A program made the translations under genes and the position numbers. This document shows, in pieces, positions 23,309-36,461 of a stretch of DNA of 64,000 nt. Source of the stretch: Chara braunii (Eukaryota; Streptophyta; Charophyceae; Charales; Characeae); the NCBI GenBank assembly GCA_003427395.1, contig BFEA01000037.1, positions 3,929,893 to 3,993,892 of the forward strand. Direction: 5' to 3'. How positions within the stretch are numbered: position 1 is the first letter of the stretch; the number at the start of each line of letters is the position of its first letter. The notes below the pieces were generated by a model that did not search any database, was not told the DNA's origin, and saw nothing but the letters and a program-made list of their open reading frames with translations.

Positions 23309-25532
23309 CCAGCATACGCCTTCCGTTATTATTTTAACAATCGCATTCTACAATTTCTTGTTACTGAAGTCTTAACTTCAAATCGTCTTTCACTAAGTTT
23401 CATATTTTCCAATGTTTATGACCACCCAGCTTTAAGAAAATAATGGTAACATACCACAATAATAGCACATTCACAAATATCAAAACTCATAATAATATTT
23501 ACTTATGGAAAATGATATATCACCTTGATAATCTGACATCAATAATTTCTTTATAACAACCAAGCGTATTATGTACAAACTAGTCAGTTATCCAAAGCAC
23601 ATACAAATATTTCATAATAAGTTTATATCTACAGACATTTCATATGATAGACACATTATGATCAGAGATAAGGCCGGTAATAATTAACACTCTCAGACAT
23701 AATACCAACGAGAGTACCACATTTTACTCTCACAGCTCTGACAGAAGTATACTGTGGCGAGGGGCAGTGTAATCCTTTTTACAATGAATAGCATCTCAAA
23801 ACCCCGAGCCCCTCTCAAGAATCAAGTCTCACTGCATCTCCCTCTGATTCCAGCACTTGCTTCTTGCAGACCCTTGCCGACAAAGTAAAAAACATCACCA
23901 CACACGCTTCGAGATGTACTGTTTCGTCCTGTACTGGTGAACGCACCTGACACAAACATAGCTGGGGATTCACCCCCTACCTCTTTGTGGCATGTAATCG
24001 TTGTTTTCCTTTATAGGTCATGGTCTGACAAGGCTTAAATATTTTCCTCCTTTTCAATAGTAATGTAGTTATCTTATCCTAGGGGATACAACAACAACAC
24101 TCCGCTATGGACCAGGAACAGAGTTACGGCGTGGGTCTCACTACTACTTACAAGGCAGAATTATGACTTTTTCAAAGCCATCTTTCAGGGGAACAATAAC
24201 ATAGGATTGCAACCTTCCTTAGGGTAGACCTTACACATTGACCATTTCTTGGGAAAAACTTATCTCATGGAAGTGGTCACTCCATTCACCTCTGAATCTG
24301 CATCAGATGTGGACTCTGCGCAATGCTTCTACCCCTCTTTGAAGAGCAATCCAAACACGTAAACTTAATAAACAACCATAAGTTAATAATTGGACTTGAG
24401 ATGCTCATATAAATCCTTGCAGACTGATAAGTTCAAATACATACTTCAAATACATACTTCAAATACATACTTCAAATACATAACTCATGTAAATATTCCT
24501 GGCAAGGATAACTATTAAAAAATTGTAATCATCAAGCACATAGCCTCACATAATCAGACACTAGGCATGTTTACTTACATTAGATCTAACATATATGGAT
24601 GAGTTCAACATATAACTCAAAAGAGATGCCATCAGAAGGGAATAGTCTCAAGTCCTTAGCTCCAACCCATAGATTTAAGTGGATGGTCTAAGCCTGGAAA
24701 GGTTCAAGCGAATGTCTAACATTAATTACAACTCATCGCCATATCAAATGTAAGCAAAAATAGTCCAAGTGTTAGCTCTTTTACTGTTATCCCGTCTGCC
24801 CCTAGGATTAGATATCTTTTTTTTTTTTGGCAGAGAAGTTACTACGCAGACCTACTATATCTCGCAGTCTCTTCTGGCGAGGTCATAACACGGTATTCCT
24901 TGTATCTATCCGTCGCTTTATACGTCAAACTCACAAACATTACGCAGGGCAGACCTCATACTTCCACGACTATATAATTTGAACAACCTGCTCAGAACCC
25001 AGACGCAAGGATCTCAATCCATGCCCACAAAGGCTTCCAGCGTCCTTAGGCTAACTCTCCTCGAAGTCCCTTGTTAACTTCTTACATAAAGGGTTCCCTT
25101 ACTCATCATCGACCTCACTCGAATGCCAAAGTACCCAGTTACTCCATGGCCACTTAGGCAACTCTCTCGACTTTAATAGGTACCTTATTAGGCAAACTGC
25201 CACAATGCTTAGCCATGTTGGCACCGCCTCATCTCACCTTAGCCATATCAGACATACACTGCATTATCCAAACCGGTCAACTATCATGGTTAGCGGGGTA
25301 CCAACTCCAACTACCATCTTACTAGTAAGAGTACATGGGTGCATAGCCGAAACGTTTATCACTCTCGTGCCACCTTTACTGCATCAAACAAAAACCACTC
25401 GCACAGTCAATCTTCACTATGTCTTATATCCTCAAACGATTAAGAACAAAAGAAAAACTTCTCACTTTGCCTATTTCTCACATTCCCATATCCGGATGTC
25501 GTTCCACAAGGGACAACGACAGACAACCGTTA
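23309..25532 (-). other. Internal or flanking DNA of LTR element C
   Basis: Just inside the PBS (about 25490-25532) the minus-strand sequence GGAACGACATCCGG matches GGAACGACACTCGG just inside the PBS of the 33.65-kb element, so this is retroelement leader. Further in, no gag or pol motif was seen. Many short frames have no coherent composition. Confidence 0.45.
24432..24482. repeat. 13-bp minisatellite, 4 copies
   Basis: CAAATACATACTT is repeated head to tail about four times with little divergence. Confidence 0.9.
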
Positions 25533-25550
25533 TCCTCGGCAACGACGCCA
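25533..25550 (-). other. Primer-binding site, tRNA-Asp type
   Basis: On the minus strand the sequence TGGCGTCGTTGCCGAGGA starts two bases after the LTR end CGACA. The complement of a plant tRNA-Asp 3' end is TGGCGCCGTTGCCGGGG, recalled from general knowledge of Tat/Athila-type retroelements; there are two mismatches. Position next to an LTR end is what makes the call strong. Confidence 0.75.
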
Positions 25551-25552
25551 CC

Positions 25553-28120
25553 TGTCGAGCACATCGGTCCGGCACCTCACAAGGCAGGATGGGACCCTAC
25601 CGGCCGTGTCACACAGGAGTTGGTCTTAATCCTCGTCGCAAATACATATAGAGCTTCTGCAAGCCTCTCCGGCCGAGTGTGCCAGCCATACCTGTCGCGA
25701 GCCCCTACGACAGGATAGGGCCTACTCGAGGCACGACTCACCTCCACCTTACGGGAGTTGTCACCTCCCTTCGGTGGGCGTATCCCCGCCGAGCTACCAG
25801 TCCACAGTACGAAAGTTAATCAACTGCAATCGCAGAGGTGGACCAGCCGAGGACGTTTCTCGTTCGCTGTAGCATAGGGGGTACGCGCGGTTTCACGCCT
25901 CTATCGGACCCCAACGAGAATCGACATCTTGCGGGGTTGAGGTCCCAAGCGCGACTCGTCGCTGGTCGACTAGGATACATCCCATGCACCACGCAGACAC
26001 TACTCTAAAGATCATAAAAATAAGTACACATATATATACTCAAAATAACATAGAACAAACAACGCGACAACACTCTTAGTCCCTTAGTAGCCATTCCATA
26101 ACTTTCCGATGAGGAAATCGGATAGGCGTCACACGCGAGACTTTAGTATAAAACCGCGCGGCCGCAGGGCTAACTCATATCGACTCGCAATGCAAGCATA
26201 CGCAAGCAGTCACAATGATGGCGTACTATGTAGCACCCATACTCAAGCGGTCCCTCGTGGATTTCGAGGGCCACATTCGACACTCAAGTGTCAGCTGACA
26301 CACGCCTTGAGGGGTTGATCTCTCGACGCTAAACAACCGCCAAGTGTGGTTGAGAACCACACCCTCTTCTGCACCCTGCAGAGAGTGGGTGGTACACATG
26401 TTCATACTTGTGGTGGCAATCATCTCTTATTGCCCTGGAGACCAGCTCTCTCATCCAGAGTTTGAAAAAAAGTCAAGGGTTTTGACTTCGACAGATGCCA
26501 CGGACTACAACATCCAACTATAGAAGCTCTAAAAAACAAAGGATAACAGGGGATCTCCCTTTTCTCAAAGCATAATCTGTTTAACCCTTACGCGAGGTCT
26601 CCGTAGGTCGCGCAAAACACTCAAGACATATTTATTTACATATATATAGAGGGTTATTAATGTAGGACGATCACTTCTCACAGTCACGGTGAGACTCCTC
26701 TCAGCCATATAGCCCAAATCCTGAATCAATCGATCAAGAAGACCTATAACACAAGAAAGGTCCCCAAGCTAAATCTATAAGTCAATGGAGAAAAATCTCC
26801 ATATCACGATCTTGGTCAAAATTATTATATTTGATTAAGCCTAAGTTTACCTCTAAGCAAGTGCCAAACGAAAAGGTAGACCTTTGCCAGAATTTTCTCT
26901 ACACAGAGAGGATTGTCAGAATTGCTACCTGTCAAACTATAATCTAACTCCTTTAAACTAAGAACATTTTCGCAGTACTTCCCGTAGGAAAAGTACCTTC
27001 GCAAAAATTATACTAACTCAAAAACAAAACTCAAACTTTATCAAACAATAGTTTATAGTCTCTCAATGAATTATTCCTTTATACCCAGCTTACATAGGGT
27101 ATACACAAACTTATGGAACATGTCTAGCTCAACCATTGAGTATACACAAACACAAGGCACAACAACTTTTCTCTTCTTTGGGCATACAACTAGGGCACCC
27201 TAGTCGCCCCGAACTGTTTAAGTATCCCAACTTTATATAATTATCTGCCCTTAGTCTTTTAAGGTAACATATAACTGAACCGATCATCTTTAGCTAAAGA
27301 TTCAGTCTGCCCCTTCGTACCATAAGTGTATTCTTAATTAACACTCTCTTCAGTTGGTGATAAGCTATAGTCAGACCACCAAAACTTATAAAACCCTGTT
27401 TGACTAGCCTATTCATAAGTAGGATAGTAATAAAGTATAGTCAAAGTTATAGCCTTCTGGTTCCAACATGTGCGAGGCGTTGGACCAAGACCACCCAACT
27501 TATGGAACATGTCTTGGTCTTCAGCTTGGTTCATTTCTCTTAAAGCCCAAGCAAGAAGAGGCTGAGCCATCCAAACTTATGGAACATGCTCAGACCTCCT
27601 CGTTCAGAAACTAAAGAAATTGAAAGAGACCCAAAGTAAACAAGGTGACTAAGCCACAAAAACTTATGGAACATGCTTGCCCCTGAAAGTCAATCACAGC
27701 CAGCCGTCGCAAATCAGAGCAACCAGACCACCCAAACTTATGGAACATGTCTGGTTTTCCAGACAATTCAAAATAAACATAACACCGGGCCTTCCCAAAC
27801 TTATGGAGACTTGCCCAACCTTTGGCTGACCCAATCAGACACAAGCAATATAACCTTTCTCCCAACCTTCCCCCAGATGCAATCCCACAATCTGATTTCA
27901 GTCAAGCAATAAAACTGAAACTGACATTGTACATACATTCCTTTATTTAGTCTGGTTTGTGTCCTGAAAGTCAAACTGCAAATTCAAAGTAGAGATGCAC
28001 ACAGTATACTCAATCAAAACATAGCAAGGGATACAGATAAGGGTTATAACTGGGTTTATAGAGGTAAAGCAAATGATTACTTCTCAGTTCCCTGTCTCCA
28101 GAACTCCTCCTGAGTCCCGG
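25553..28120 (-). mobile_element. Giant LTR, copy C (internally deleted, truncated)
   Basis: This copy is collinear with copies A and B, starting from the LTR 3' end at 25553, and is followed by a PBS, so it is the 5' LTR of an element pointing left. Relative to B it lacks about 370 bp at 26709 (after CAGCCATAT) and about 690 bp near 27036 (within CAAACTTTATCAAA), the second removing most of the 120-bp repeats. It stops at 28120, where LTR D begins. The CCAAACTTATGG array is present at about 27.1-27.8 kb. Confidence 0.65.
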
Positions 28121-29449
28121 TGTCGGGGCAAATACCCGGACAAGGGTATTTGCCGGGGGTTTTTCAATGTCGGACGCTTGTTGAATTGAAGGACTTGATG
28201 AGACTGACGTTGCCAAGAGTTTGTTCAGACTTGACCTATGACTGAGAGATTAAAAGTTTTCGAACTTCGGTCCGAACGGGTGTGGTGTCCGAGAGTAGTG
28301 GATGTGAATGGTAGTAACCGGAAGTGTTTCGCTTTTGTTGAGACCGCAGAAGCACGTGGACGTGGGAACGCTAAAGTTAGACCTATTCTACCTAAAATAA
28401 TGTCACGCAGCTGCTAAGCCGCGCGATTCAGGGCCTACGTAGGCTAAAACAAGGGCGTGTGCCGGGTTTGGGGCCACGACGCGGGAGGAATATGAAGTCT
28501 TTTTTATTTTTTGGCGCCGTGGGGGTTGACCTCGAGCAAGGGGAGACCAGCAGGCCCATCTGGAGGCCTACCCGTTGGATGAACCGAAGCCGTGGATGGA
28601 CAACTATCCATGGGAAAGCGGCAAGTAGGGCCTGCAAGGCCTCAGGTAGGCAGTGTCTGCGAGGCCACAGGCAAAGGGGTGAGACCGCTCGAGGTCGTGG
28701 ACCGGACAGCCGACCCGGGATCTTGCAGGCCTAGCAGCCAAGGCCTGTTAGGCCACAGGCGGATTGCCTACTTGGCATTACAGCTCTTCATAAGCAAGGG
28801 ATGCTCCTATACCAATGTGAAATAGGAGCTAGCCCAGTAGGTAATGTACCAGCTTGATATGCCGCAGATGCAGGGATCGAAGGCAGTTGCCCCCACTCGG
28901 CTAGCTCCTTTTGGGAGCAGTCATGAAAAAAAGTGGTCCGTCGCGGCAGTTTTCAGCAGTGCGATCTGCGAGATCGCACGACTCAGAACAACCGCGCGGA
29001 TCGGAGAACAGCCCTGCGCAAAGATGACACGTATAAATCAGGAAAAAAAAAAAAAAAAAAAAACTAAAGAGATGCGCCATCTGGCGCATGAAGATGTGAC
29101 AGGGAAAAAGGGAAAAACGGTCGTTTTAAGGGTGACAACAGCGTTTTAGGTAACTCTTTTTTTTCATTTAGTTTTTTTTTCAGATTTGATTTTAGTTTTT
29201 TTGTTTTTAGATTTCGCTCTCGTTCAGCAGTCGTTTGTTGACGAACATACTGCTGGGCCGAGGCCCCACAAGCAAAAAGTCTACGATCAAGTTCCTGAAA
29301 TCTGAATGTGTTTTAAGCACAGATGGAGAAAAACAGTTCAATCTCGATTTTCTGCATATCATCATAAATTCGTCCAGATTCAGGCATTTGATGTGATCCT
29401 CTTTGCTAGTGGGACCACGCCCCTGATGAGAAGTTACCATTGCCATCGG

Positions 29450-29488
<39 letters not shown>
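29450..29488. repeat. A39 homopolymer
   Basis: Uninterrupted A-run inside LTR D. A shorter A-run lies near 29042-29062. Confidence 0.95.
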
Positions 29489-29490
<2 letters not shown>

Positions 29491-32400
29491 CTAAGTTGAT
29501 GCAGCGCCAGATGGCGTCGTAGGAAGTAATGGGGACTTAGTATCCCCACGAACTGTGCAGGTGCCCGTGAAAACGGATGACCGTTCGGCAACAAGGTAAG
29601 GGTTGTTTTTTTTTTGTTTTTTTTTTCTTTCGTGTTCTTTAGATTTTCGTTAGATTTTTGTTTTAGATTTTTATTAGATTTGTTTAGATTTTTCTTTCTT
29701 TCTTTCTTTCTTTAGTGACTATCGATAGAATACCCGTTCGTTTCGGACGAACGGGTCGTAGCATGACTGCACTAGGCTGTTTCGTTGGACTTCCACCTAC
29801 TCTTCAGCGGGCAAGGCCCCGATGAATGAACCTGCCGCGGATCGCGACTACGTACGGGCGGCAGATGCAACGTAAGGTAAGTTTTTTTTATTTTTTGTTT
29901 TTCTGATTTTGTTAGGTCCCCCTCAACCTTTCGTCGTTGTGCAGTGTGCTGCACCGGTTAGTTTTAAGTAACGGGCTGCAGCACTCAACAACGCCCAAAC
30001 CTGGCACTGTTGGCGGCCAGGTGCAGGTGCGTGCTGCAGCAAAAGGGGGGGGAGAAGACCCTGCGGGGCTTGACTCTAGTTCGACTCTGTGAAATGACTA
30101 TGGGAAAAGGGAGGCTGGTCGTTTGAAAAACGAGTTGCCCCCTACACAGAGAAACGAGGGGGTTAAAAGAAAGAAAAGAAAAGAAAAAAAAAGGGCAAAA
30201 GGGGAGAACACGAAATAAGAAAAAGTAAGGAAGAAAGGGAGAAAAATATAACGGCCACGAATATGGTCGCGACCGTGGAATAGGTGCAGCCCCAGAAGCT
30301 TCTAGGGGCTGATGGGACTGCGCCTGTTCAGTTGAACAAGCAGCAGTAAAATGGCGGGGTACAACCATTTCCAGGAGCACCTAGCCTGGAGAAATGGCCA
30401 GGTACTTCTGGGGGTTGAAGACCTTGGTTCTCCTGAGGGGAAACTAAGGCACCGGACTCCTGGCCGTTAATTTAGATCAAGGGCTAGGAACGCCGACGAA
30501 TTTTGCCTTGCAGTGGGCAAAGCAGCTGCCCACAGCCATCAGCTGGCTATAAAAGTAGCACTTCATCCAGCAGCTTCACACTTGCGGCAGTGCTGCTGGG
30601 GCATTCACTTGAGTGAATGCTGGCTGGCTGCTGTATGCTGCTGGAGAGAAGCGGTGCTGCCGGTGGAGGTGCTGGAGTGGAGAGTGGAGGTCTGCAGGAT
30701 GAGGGGAGACGTTGTCGGAGGGGGAAAAGAGAGGCATCCATAACCAAGGGCTGGAGGCTCTATGCCCCACCCTTGTGTCTGTGCTGTGTGTGTGGGTTGG
30801 TGCTGCAGTGGTAAGGCTGCATCAGGATCCAAACGGTGTGGTAAGCGGCACCTATTCTAAAAGGGGTGTACTGCCAGACTGTTGTCACGGCGTTAAGACC
30901 TTCCTAAGGGAAGGTGCTGCCGGATTTCCTGCACGGCGTCGCTGTTTTTTTTTGTGAGTGTGGGGAGGTGTTGTTCGATCAACGGCACGGCAACGGCAGT
31001 GTATCCGATGGAGCTACGCTGCTGAAATTTTGACTCGGCGGCAGTTTTTTTAAGGGGAAGTACTGTCCGTTTGGAGGCACGGCAACGACGGCAGTGCTGC
31101 CGGCATTCTGTAGTGCGGTGGAGCCATTTTTGTTTTTGTGTGTGATTAGGCGGTGATTCCTCACGGCGGCGTGTTACCGGTGACGGCACGACGAGCGGTA
31201 ACTCCTCCATTATTGTTTTTGTGGTGTGAGGCGGTTATGGTGGATCCCAGTGTGGCCTGCAGGTTGGACTGGCGCTGGTGCGTGGTTGGGACTGTGCAGT
31301 GGTGGTGCATGGACCGGCAACATGAAGAGATCGTGGAGTGAGTGCACGCGGCAGTGACTATTGGAGTTGCAACACTTGCGGTTTGCGCCGACTGAACATC
31401 TTTATCTTTTTTTGGGGCTCGCGACACATGCAGTTTTTAGTCAGGGTCATCTTTTTTTTTTTTTTTTTTTTGCGGTGCGCAGTGCGAGTGCTTTTCAGTT
31501 CTTAACTATCTAGTATTGCGGCAATGGCATGGGACTGCATTGAGACCATCTGGGACCAAGTGGTACTGATTTTGAGATCGGAACTGGCATGATAGCATGG
31601 TTGTTGTATGCGAACAGGGTGAATTGTGGCGGCATGGACTTGCAGTTGGTTGGGGAGGATCCTTAGGTGACGTAGTGAAGTTGGTATGGCATTGGGATAG
31701 TCTGGGAGGTTGTCGTGCATTTGAGACTGTGTTAGGACGGCACGGTGCGTTGGAATGACTTGAGATTTGATCATGGAAGCACCCTCTTTGAGGGTTGTCT
31801 TATTCAGACATTTCAGTGGACCCAGCCTCGGTGTGATCGGGCACATGGAGAAAGACACGAATCGTGACTCAAGAGAGAGGCCACAACTTGTGGAGTTGTG
31901 TGTGCGCATATTTTTTTACGGCGGTCGTTTTCCTTTGATTGATATATTATCCGGCTTTCTTGAGTGAGTCTGATCAAACTTCGCTCAAGGTCAGTTAGTT
32001 GTCTGACTCATATTTCCCTTCACACCTGTGTGAACCCACCTTTTGCTTGACCATGTTGTTTTGAATGTTCGAAAGAAAAGGTAGAGGAAAGTTGTGCGAG
32101 TCATGCATGTGAATGGTGAGGTATGACTCAAGTATGGGATTGCACTGGTTTCCTTTGAACTTGTTTTCTTTGCTTGTTGTGCAGGTAGGTAGAAGGATGT
32201 TGTAAAGGACAAGCTCGATGGTGTCTACTCGGGGAGATGAAAAAAAATGTTTTCTTTCTACCTCTTACCTGCCTGCTTGTCAAAAAAACGTGTTGTTTTG
32301 AAAAAGATTATTTAGCACGTGTCGTAGAATGAATTCGATTGAAATAAGGTAGATAAGGTCAAATGAATTTAGTCTTTTCCTGAGGATCGACCCTTTCTAT

Positions 32401-32639
32401 CTCGAACGACCTTATCTACCTATACCTGTCCAAATGGTTCTTGGTTCTTATCTCCTTCGATTTCATCTCGTCCAAGCTACCCTTGATTCAGGAGCAGTGA
32501 TAATAATTGAAAGTTACTTGTGGCGAACACATTCTTTTTCTTCAGGAAGCATCTGGGGCGGGAGTTCGTTGCTTCATGAGCCGACCCTGTTATCGACCCA
32601 GAGTGGACCGTTCTACGGGAGGGTACTTTGTCGATTCGG

Positions 32640-32730
32640 TGGAGACGGCCCAACTTATGAGATCCGAGTCTTGTGCTCGGACGAGGAGGAGGAGTACCCC
32701 GGACCACTTCCTAGAGGGAGAGGCATGTAA
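32640..32730 (+). repeat. Segment shared with 43840-43925 (minus)
   Basis: Within LTR D, the stretch with GTGCTCGGACGAGGAGGAG and CCACTTCCTAGAG resembles the minus strand at about 43840-43925 (GTGTTCAGACGAGGAGAATG and CTACTTCCTAGCG). Both translate around a CSDEE(E/N)EY core in one frame. Confidence 0.5.
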
Positions 32731-33651
32731 CACTTCAAGCAATGCCTCTGATCAAGAATCATTTATAAAGTAGTCTGTCAGCCAATAAGATCGAGGAAGT
32801 ATGGAGACAGGTGTGCAGACCTAGTCTTAGATCAGTGATTGGTGAAATGAATAATTTTGACAGGGCGTCTCATCAGGTCAAAACTGAGGTTGTCCGACTA
32901 CCATGTTGGCAGCATTAATGTTATTTTCGATAGCCAACTCCTTGTTGACGGTTGTTTGATTGATTTGTGGAGTTCGACCAAGGGTAGTCGAATTTTATTT
33001 TGATCTTGTGATATTGGATGTATCGTATGATGATTGAATTCTTTCAGTCATCATTTCATATTGAATATTTATTTCTATCAGCTACGGTCGATCCTTCTAG
33101 TATAATTATATGCGTGGTTGTTTTAACTTTTGTTTGATTGTGTGTTAAAGGGACTAGGATTAAGGTAGGGTTTCACGCTTGGTTGAGACCGTCCTAGTCG
33201 ACCGACGTTGCTCCACACCTAGGAGATCAACATCCTAGGAACGGATGACGTTCAGATTCACTTGGCGTTAACCAAACGTATCTATACTACAGCGAATGAG
33301 CAAACACCCTCGACTGACCTACCTCTGCATTCGCATCTAAAAACTTTTGCACGTGGGTCAGTAGCTCGGTAGCGATACGCCCCTAAGGGTGGTGACAACC
33401 CCTTAAGGAAAGAAAGCTTATGACCCGTAGAAACCTATCATGTCGTAGGGGACCGCGGAATGTACAGCTGGCGCACCCGGCTAGAGCGGCGAAGGAGCGA
33501 CGCGACCACGCCCGTCTCGGCAGCTCGCGGGATTAGTTAAGCATCGTTCCCGAGTTGTCTCTTGATGTTTGTTTTTGTTTTACTCCTGCGTGACATGGCC
33601 GGGAAGGTTGTCGCCTTTGTGAAAAAAGCGGGAGCCGATGCGCTTGACAGG

Positions 33652-33669
33652 TGGCGCCATTGTCGGGGA
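33652..33669 (+). other. Primer-binding site, tRNA-Asp type
   Basis: TGGCGCCATTGTCGGGGA begins two bases after the LTR end TTGACA. It has two differences from the complement of the plant tRNA-Asp 3' end. The spacing and type are the same as at 25533-25550, which shows the two elements are related. Confidence 0.8.
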
Positions 33670-35107
<1,438 letters not shown>

Positions 35108-35261
35108 CCCTTATTTATTTGTATTTCCCTTTCCATATCTCTTGTAGGGGAAATTACATAACTGAAACCGAAGACGGTCATGTAAAAATTTGTCACTAAG
35201 GCAATGCCTGGATAAACACCCAATTAACATTTTTATCTTCCTATCTCTCTTATAAGACCAA

Positions 35262-35495
35262 TCAACTTCCTTCACTGGAAGGATGCTTTTGCAACAGCTC
35301 ACGAACAGAAACTCGTTGCAACACTTTGCGACGATACTCCTCGAAAATTTCGAATCGAACCAGTCTTTGCCGCTTATAATCGAGACGAGTTGCAGCATCC
35401 ACCGTGACACATCTCCAAGTGTTCATACGCGTATTTAATTTCGTTGCTGCTTCCACAATATCTTGTACCCTGTGAGAACTGTCAAGATAGGACAA
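35262..35495 (-). CDS. Unrecognised Helitron-associated ORF
   Basis: A 77-codon minus-strand frame with an Arg/Val/Glu-rich, protein-like composition (for example RLDYKRQRLVRFEIFEEYRR). No domain was recognised. It follows the helicase and may be the end of the region encoded at 35610-36317. Confidence 0.3.
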   Translation of the reverse strand: MSYLDSSHRVQDIVEAATKLNTRMNTWRCVTVDAATRLDYKRQRLVRFEIFEEYRRKVLQRVSVRELLQKHPSSEGS

Positions 35496-35609
35496 GTGCG
35501 CAAGTGTCTTATTCAGACCAATAGATTAAACAGAGTCATATATGGTAATGTTAAAATTAGAAAAACTTGGTTGTTCCAATGGTCCTGTATGTACATGCAG
35601 ATGGTCTTT

Positions 35610-36317
35610 TTATGACGTATGAGCGGACACAACACAACTGACAGGAGACGGAGTAGTCGTAGCGACCGACAAAGTAGAAACATTAACAGAAGTAGTAACA
35701 ATCGATGTTAACATATTGGAGGGTGAAACATAATCCGCAAGGCGTTGAAAATTTGAAGGAGATGCTGCTTGAAGGGGGAATCTACGGACCGGAGCTGAAT
35801 GAGGAGTGAAAGAAGCAACCACGGGAGGAATCATTTTTAGAAACTGTTGTATTCGTGCATATCTGTGAAAAGGTTGGGGGATGATCCCTTCTATCGGACA
35901 ATGTGGCAAATCTAATGGCATCCTAGTAATCTCCTCATTAGAGAGAGTCACAAACTCATCGGTCAAAAGTGATTGCAATATAGAAGAAGCCTCCAAATCT
36001 GAAACATTCAACGGGTCTGAAGGAAGATGGAATCGTCGTTCCAACCGTATATGAGTGAGTTTGTTTCTTTTCCACTCCAGGAAGTTGTCCCATATTCGTC
36101 CATCTTTTACGACTTTGGCACTTTTGACAAACATTTCAAAAAGCACATCGGTCAAGACATTTTGGATGTCAACCTTCTTCGCATCGTCAAACCATCTAGC
36201 AAGGTAAGTGCACGAATTCGGAGTGCGGATCGTGGATGCGTCACAAGTGGTTAACGTTTTTTTTTTGCCTGTTTTTTTATTTAGGACAAGCTTGATGTGT
36301 GTCAAATTTGGTGTCAT
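35610..36317 (-). CDS. Unrecognised ORF downstream of Helitron helicase
   Basis: A 235-codon minus-strand frame. The first half looks like a folded domain (ARWFDDAKKVDIQNVLTDVL, then RIWDNFLEWKRNKLTHIRLE), while the second half is Pro/Ser/Thr-rich. The first 30-40 residues are Lys/Thr-rich and may be intronic: a CTTGCTAG acceptor-like sequence lies near 36200. I recognise no family. Helitrons often carry captured host gene pieces or accessory domains, so either origin is plausible. Confidence 0.4.
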   Translation of the reverse strand: MTPNLTHIKLVLNKKTGKKKTLTTCDASTIRTPNSCTYLARWFDDAKKVDIQNVLTDVLFEMFVKSAKVVKDGRIWDNFLEWKRNKLTHIRLERRFHLPSDPLNVSDLEASSILQSLLTDEFVTLSNEEITRMPLDLPHCPIEGIIPQPFHRYARIQQFLKMIPPVVASFTPHSAPVRRFPLQAASPSNFQRLADYVSPSNMLTSIVTTSVNVSTLSVATTTPSPVSCVVSAHTS

Positions 36318-36461
36318 TTGGGTTATTAGAATTTGTGTTGTTAATCATCCTGCAAATCCTGAAATTTTGATGAAGTTGTTTTTTGGCAAAATTGCCTGAA
36401 AATGCACTTTTGAGTTGCTGTTTTGTATGTTTTTATTTATTTATTTTTTATAATATGTTAT

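Larger units (their letters stand above)
28121..33649 (+). mobile_element. Giant LTR, family D (5.5 kb)
   Basis: Begins TGTCGGGGCAAATACCC with a GGCAAATACCC/GGGTATTTGCC hairpin, and ends GCGCTTGACA two bases before a PBS. The last 470 bp (from about 33180) is clearly related to the reverse complement of 1490-1930: shared words include GTCCTAGTCGACCGACG, TAGCTCGG, GATACGCCC, GTGACATGGCCGGGA and GATGCGCTTGACA. The middle differs from copies A-C: it is GC-rich near 28.4-28.8 and 30.5-31.4 kb and has A- and T-runs near 29.0-29.7 kb. This is either one long LTR of a sister family or a start and an end from two insertions. No gene was recognised inside. Confidence 0.5.

Noticed and set aside
25205-25718. 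Two overlapping plus-strand open frames
   Set aside because: They cover the PBS and LTR end of element C in the antisense direction and have no recognisable content.
30513-31427. Overlapping frames on both strands rich in Cys, Gly and Ser
   Set aside because: They arise from GC-rich CTG/GGC-like subrepeats within LTR D. No frame is favoured.
28121-33649. Reading LTR D as two separate partial insertions
   Set aside because: Not excluded, but the 5' TGTCGG hairpin and 3' TTGACA plus PBS are in the same orientation with no second terminus seen between, so a single LTR is the simpler reading.
35140-35380. Candidate Helitron 3' end (hairpin near AGGCAATGCCT)
   Set aside because: The adjacent bases do not give CTRR in the correct orientation and the loop is too small; no border could be set.
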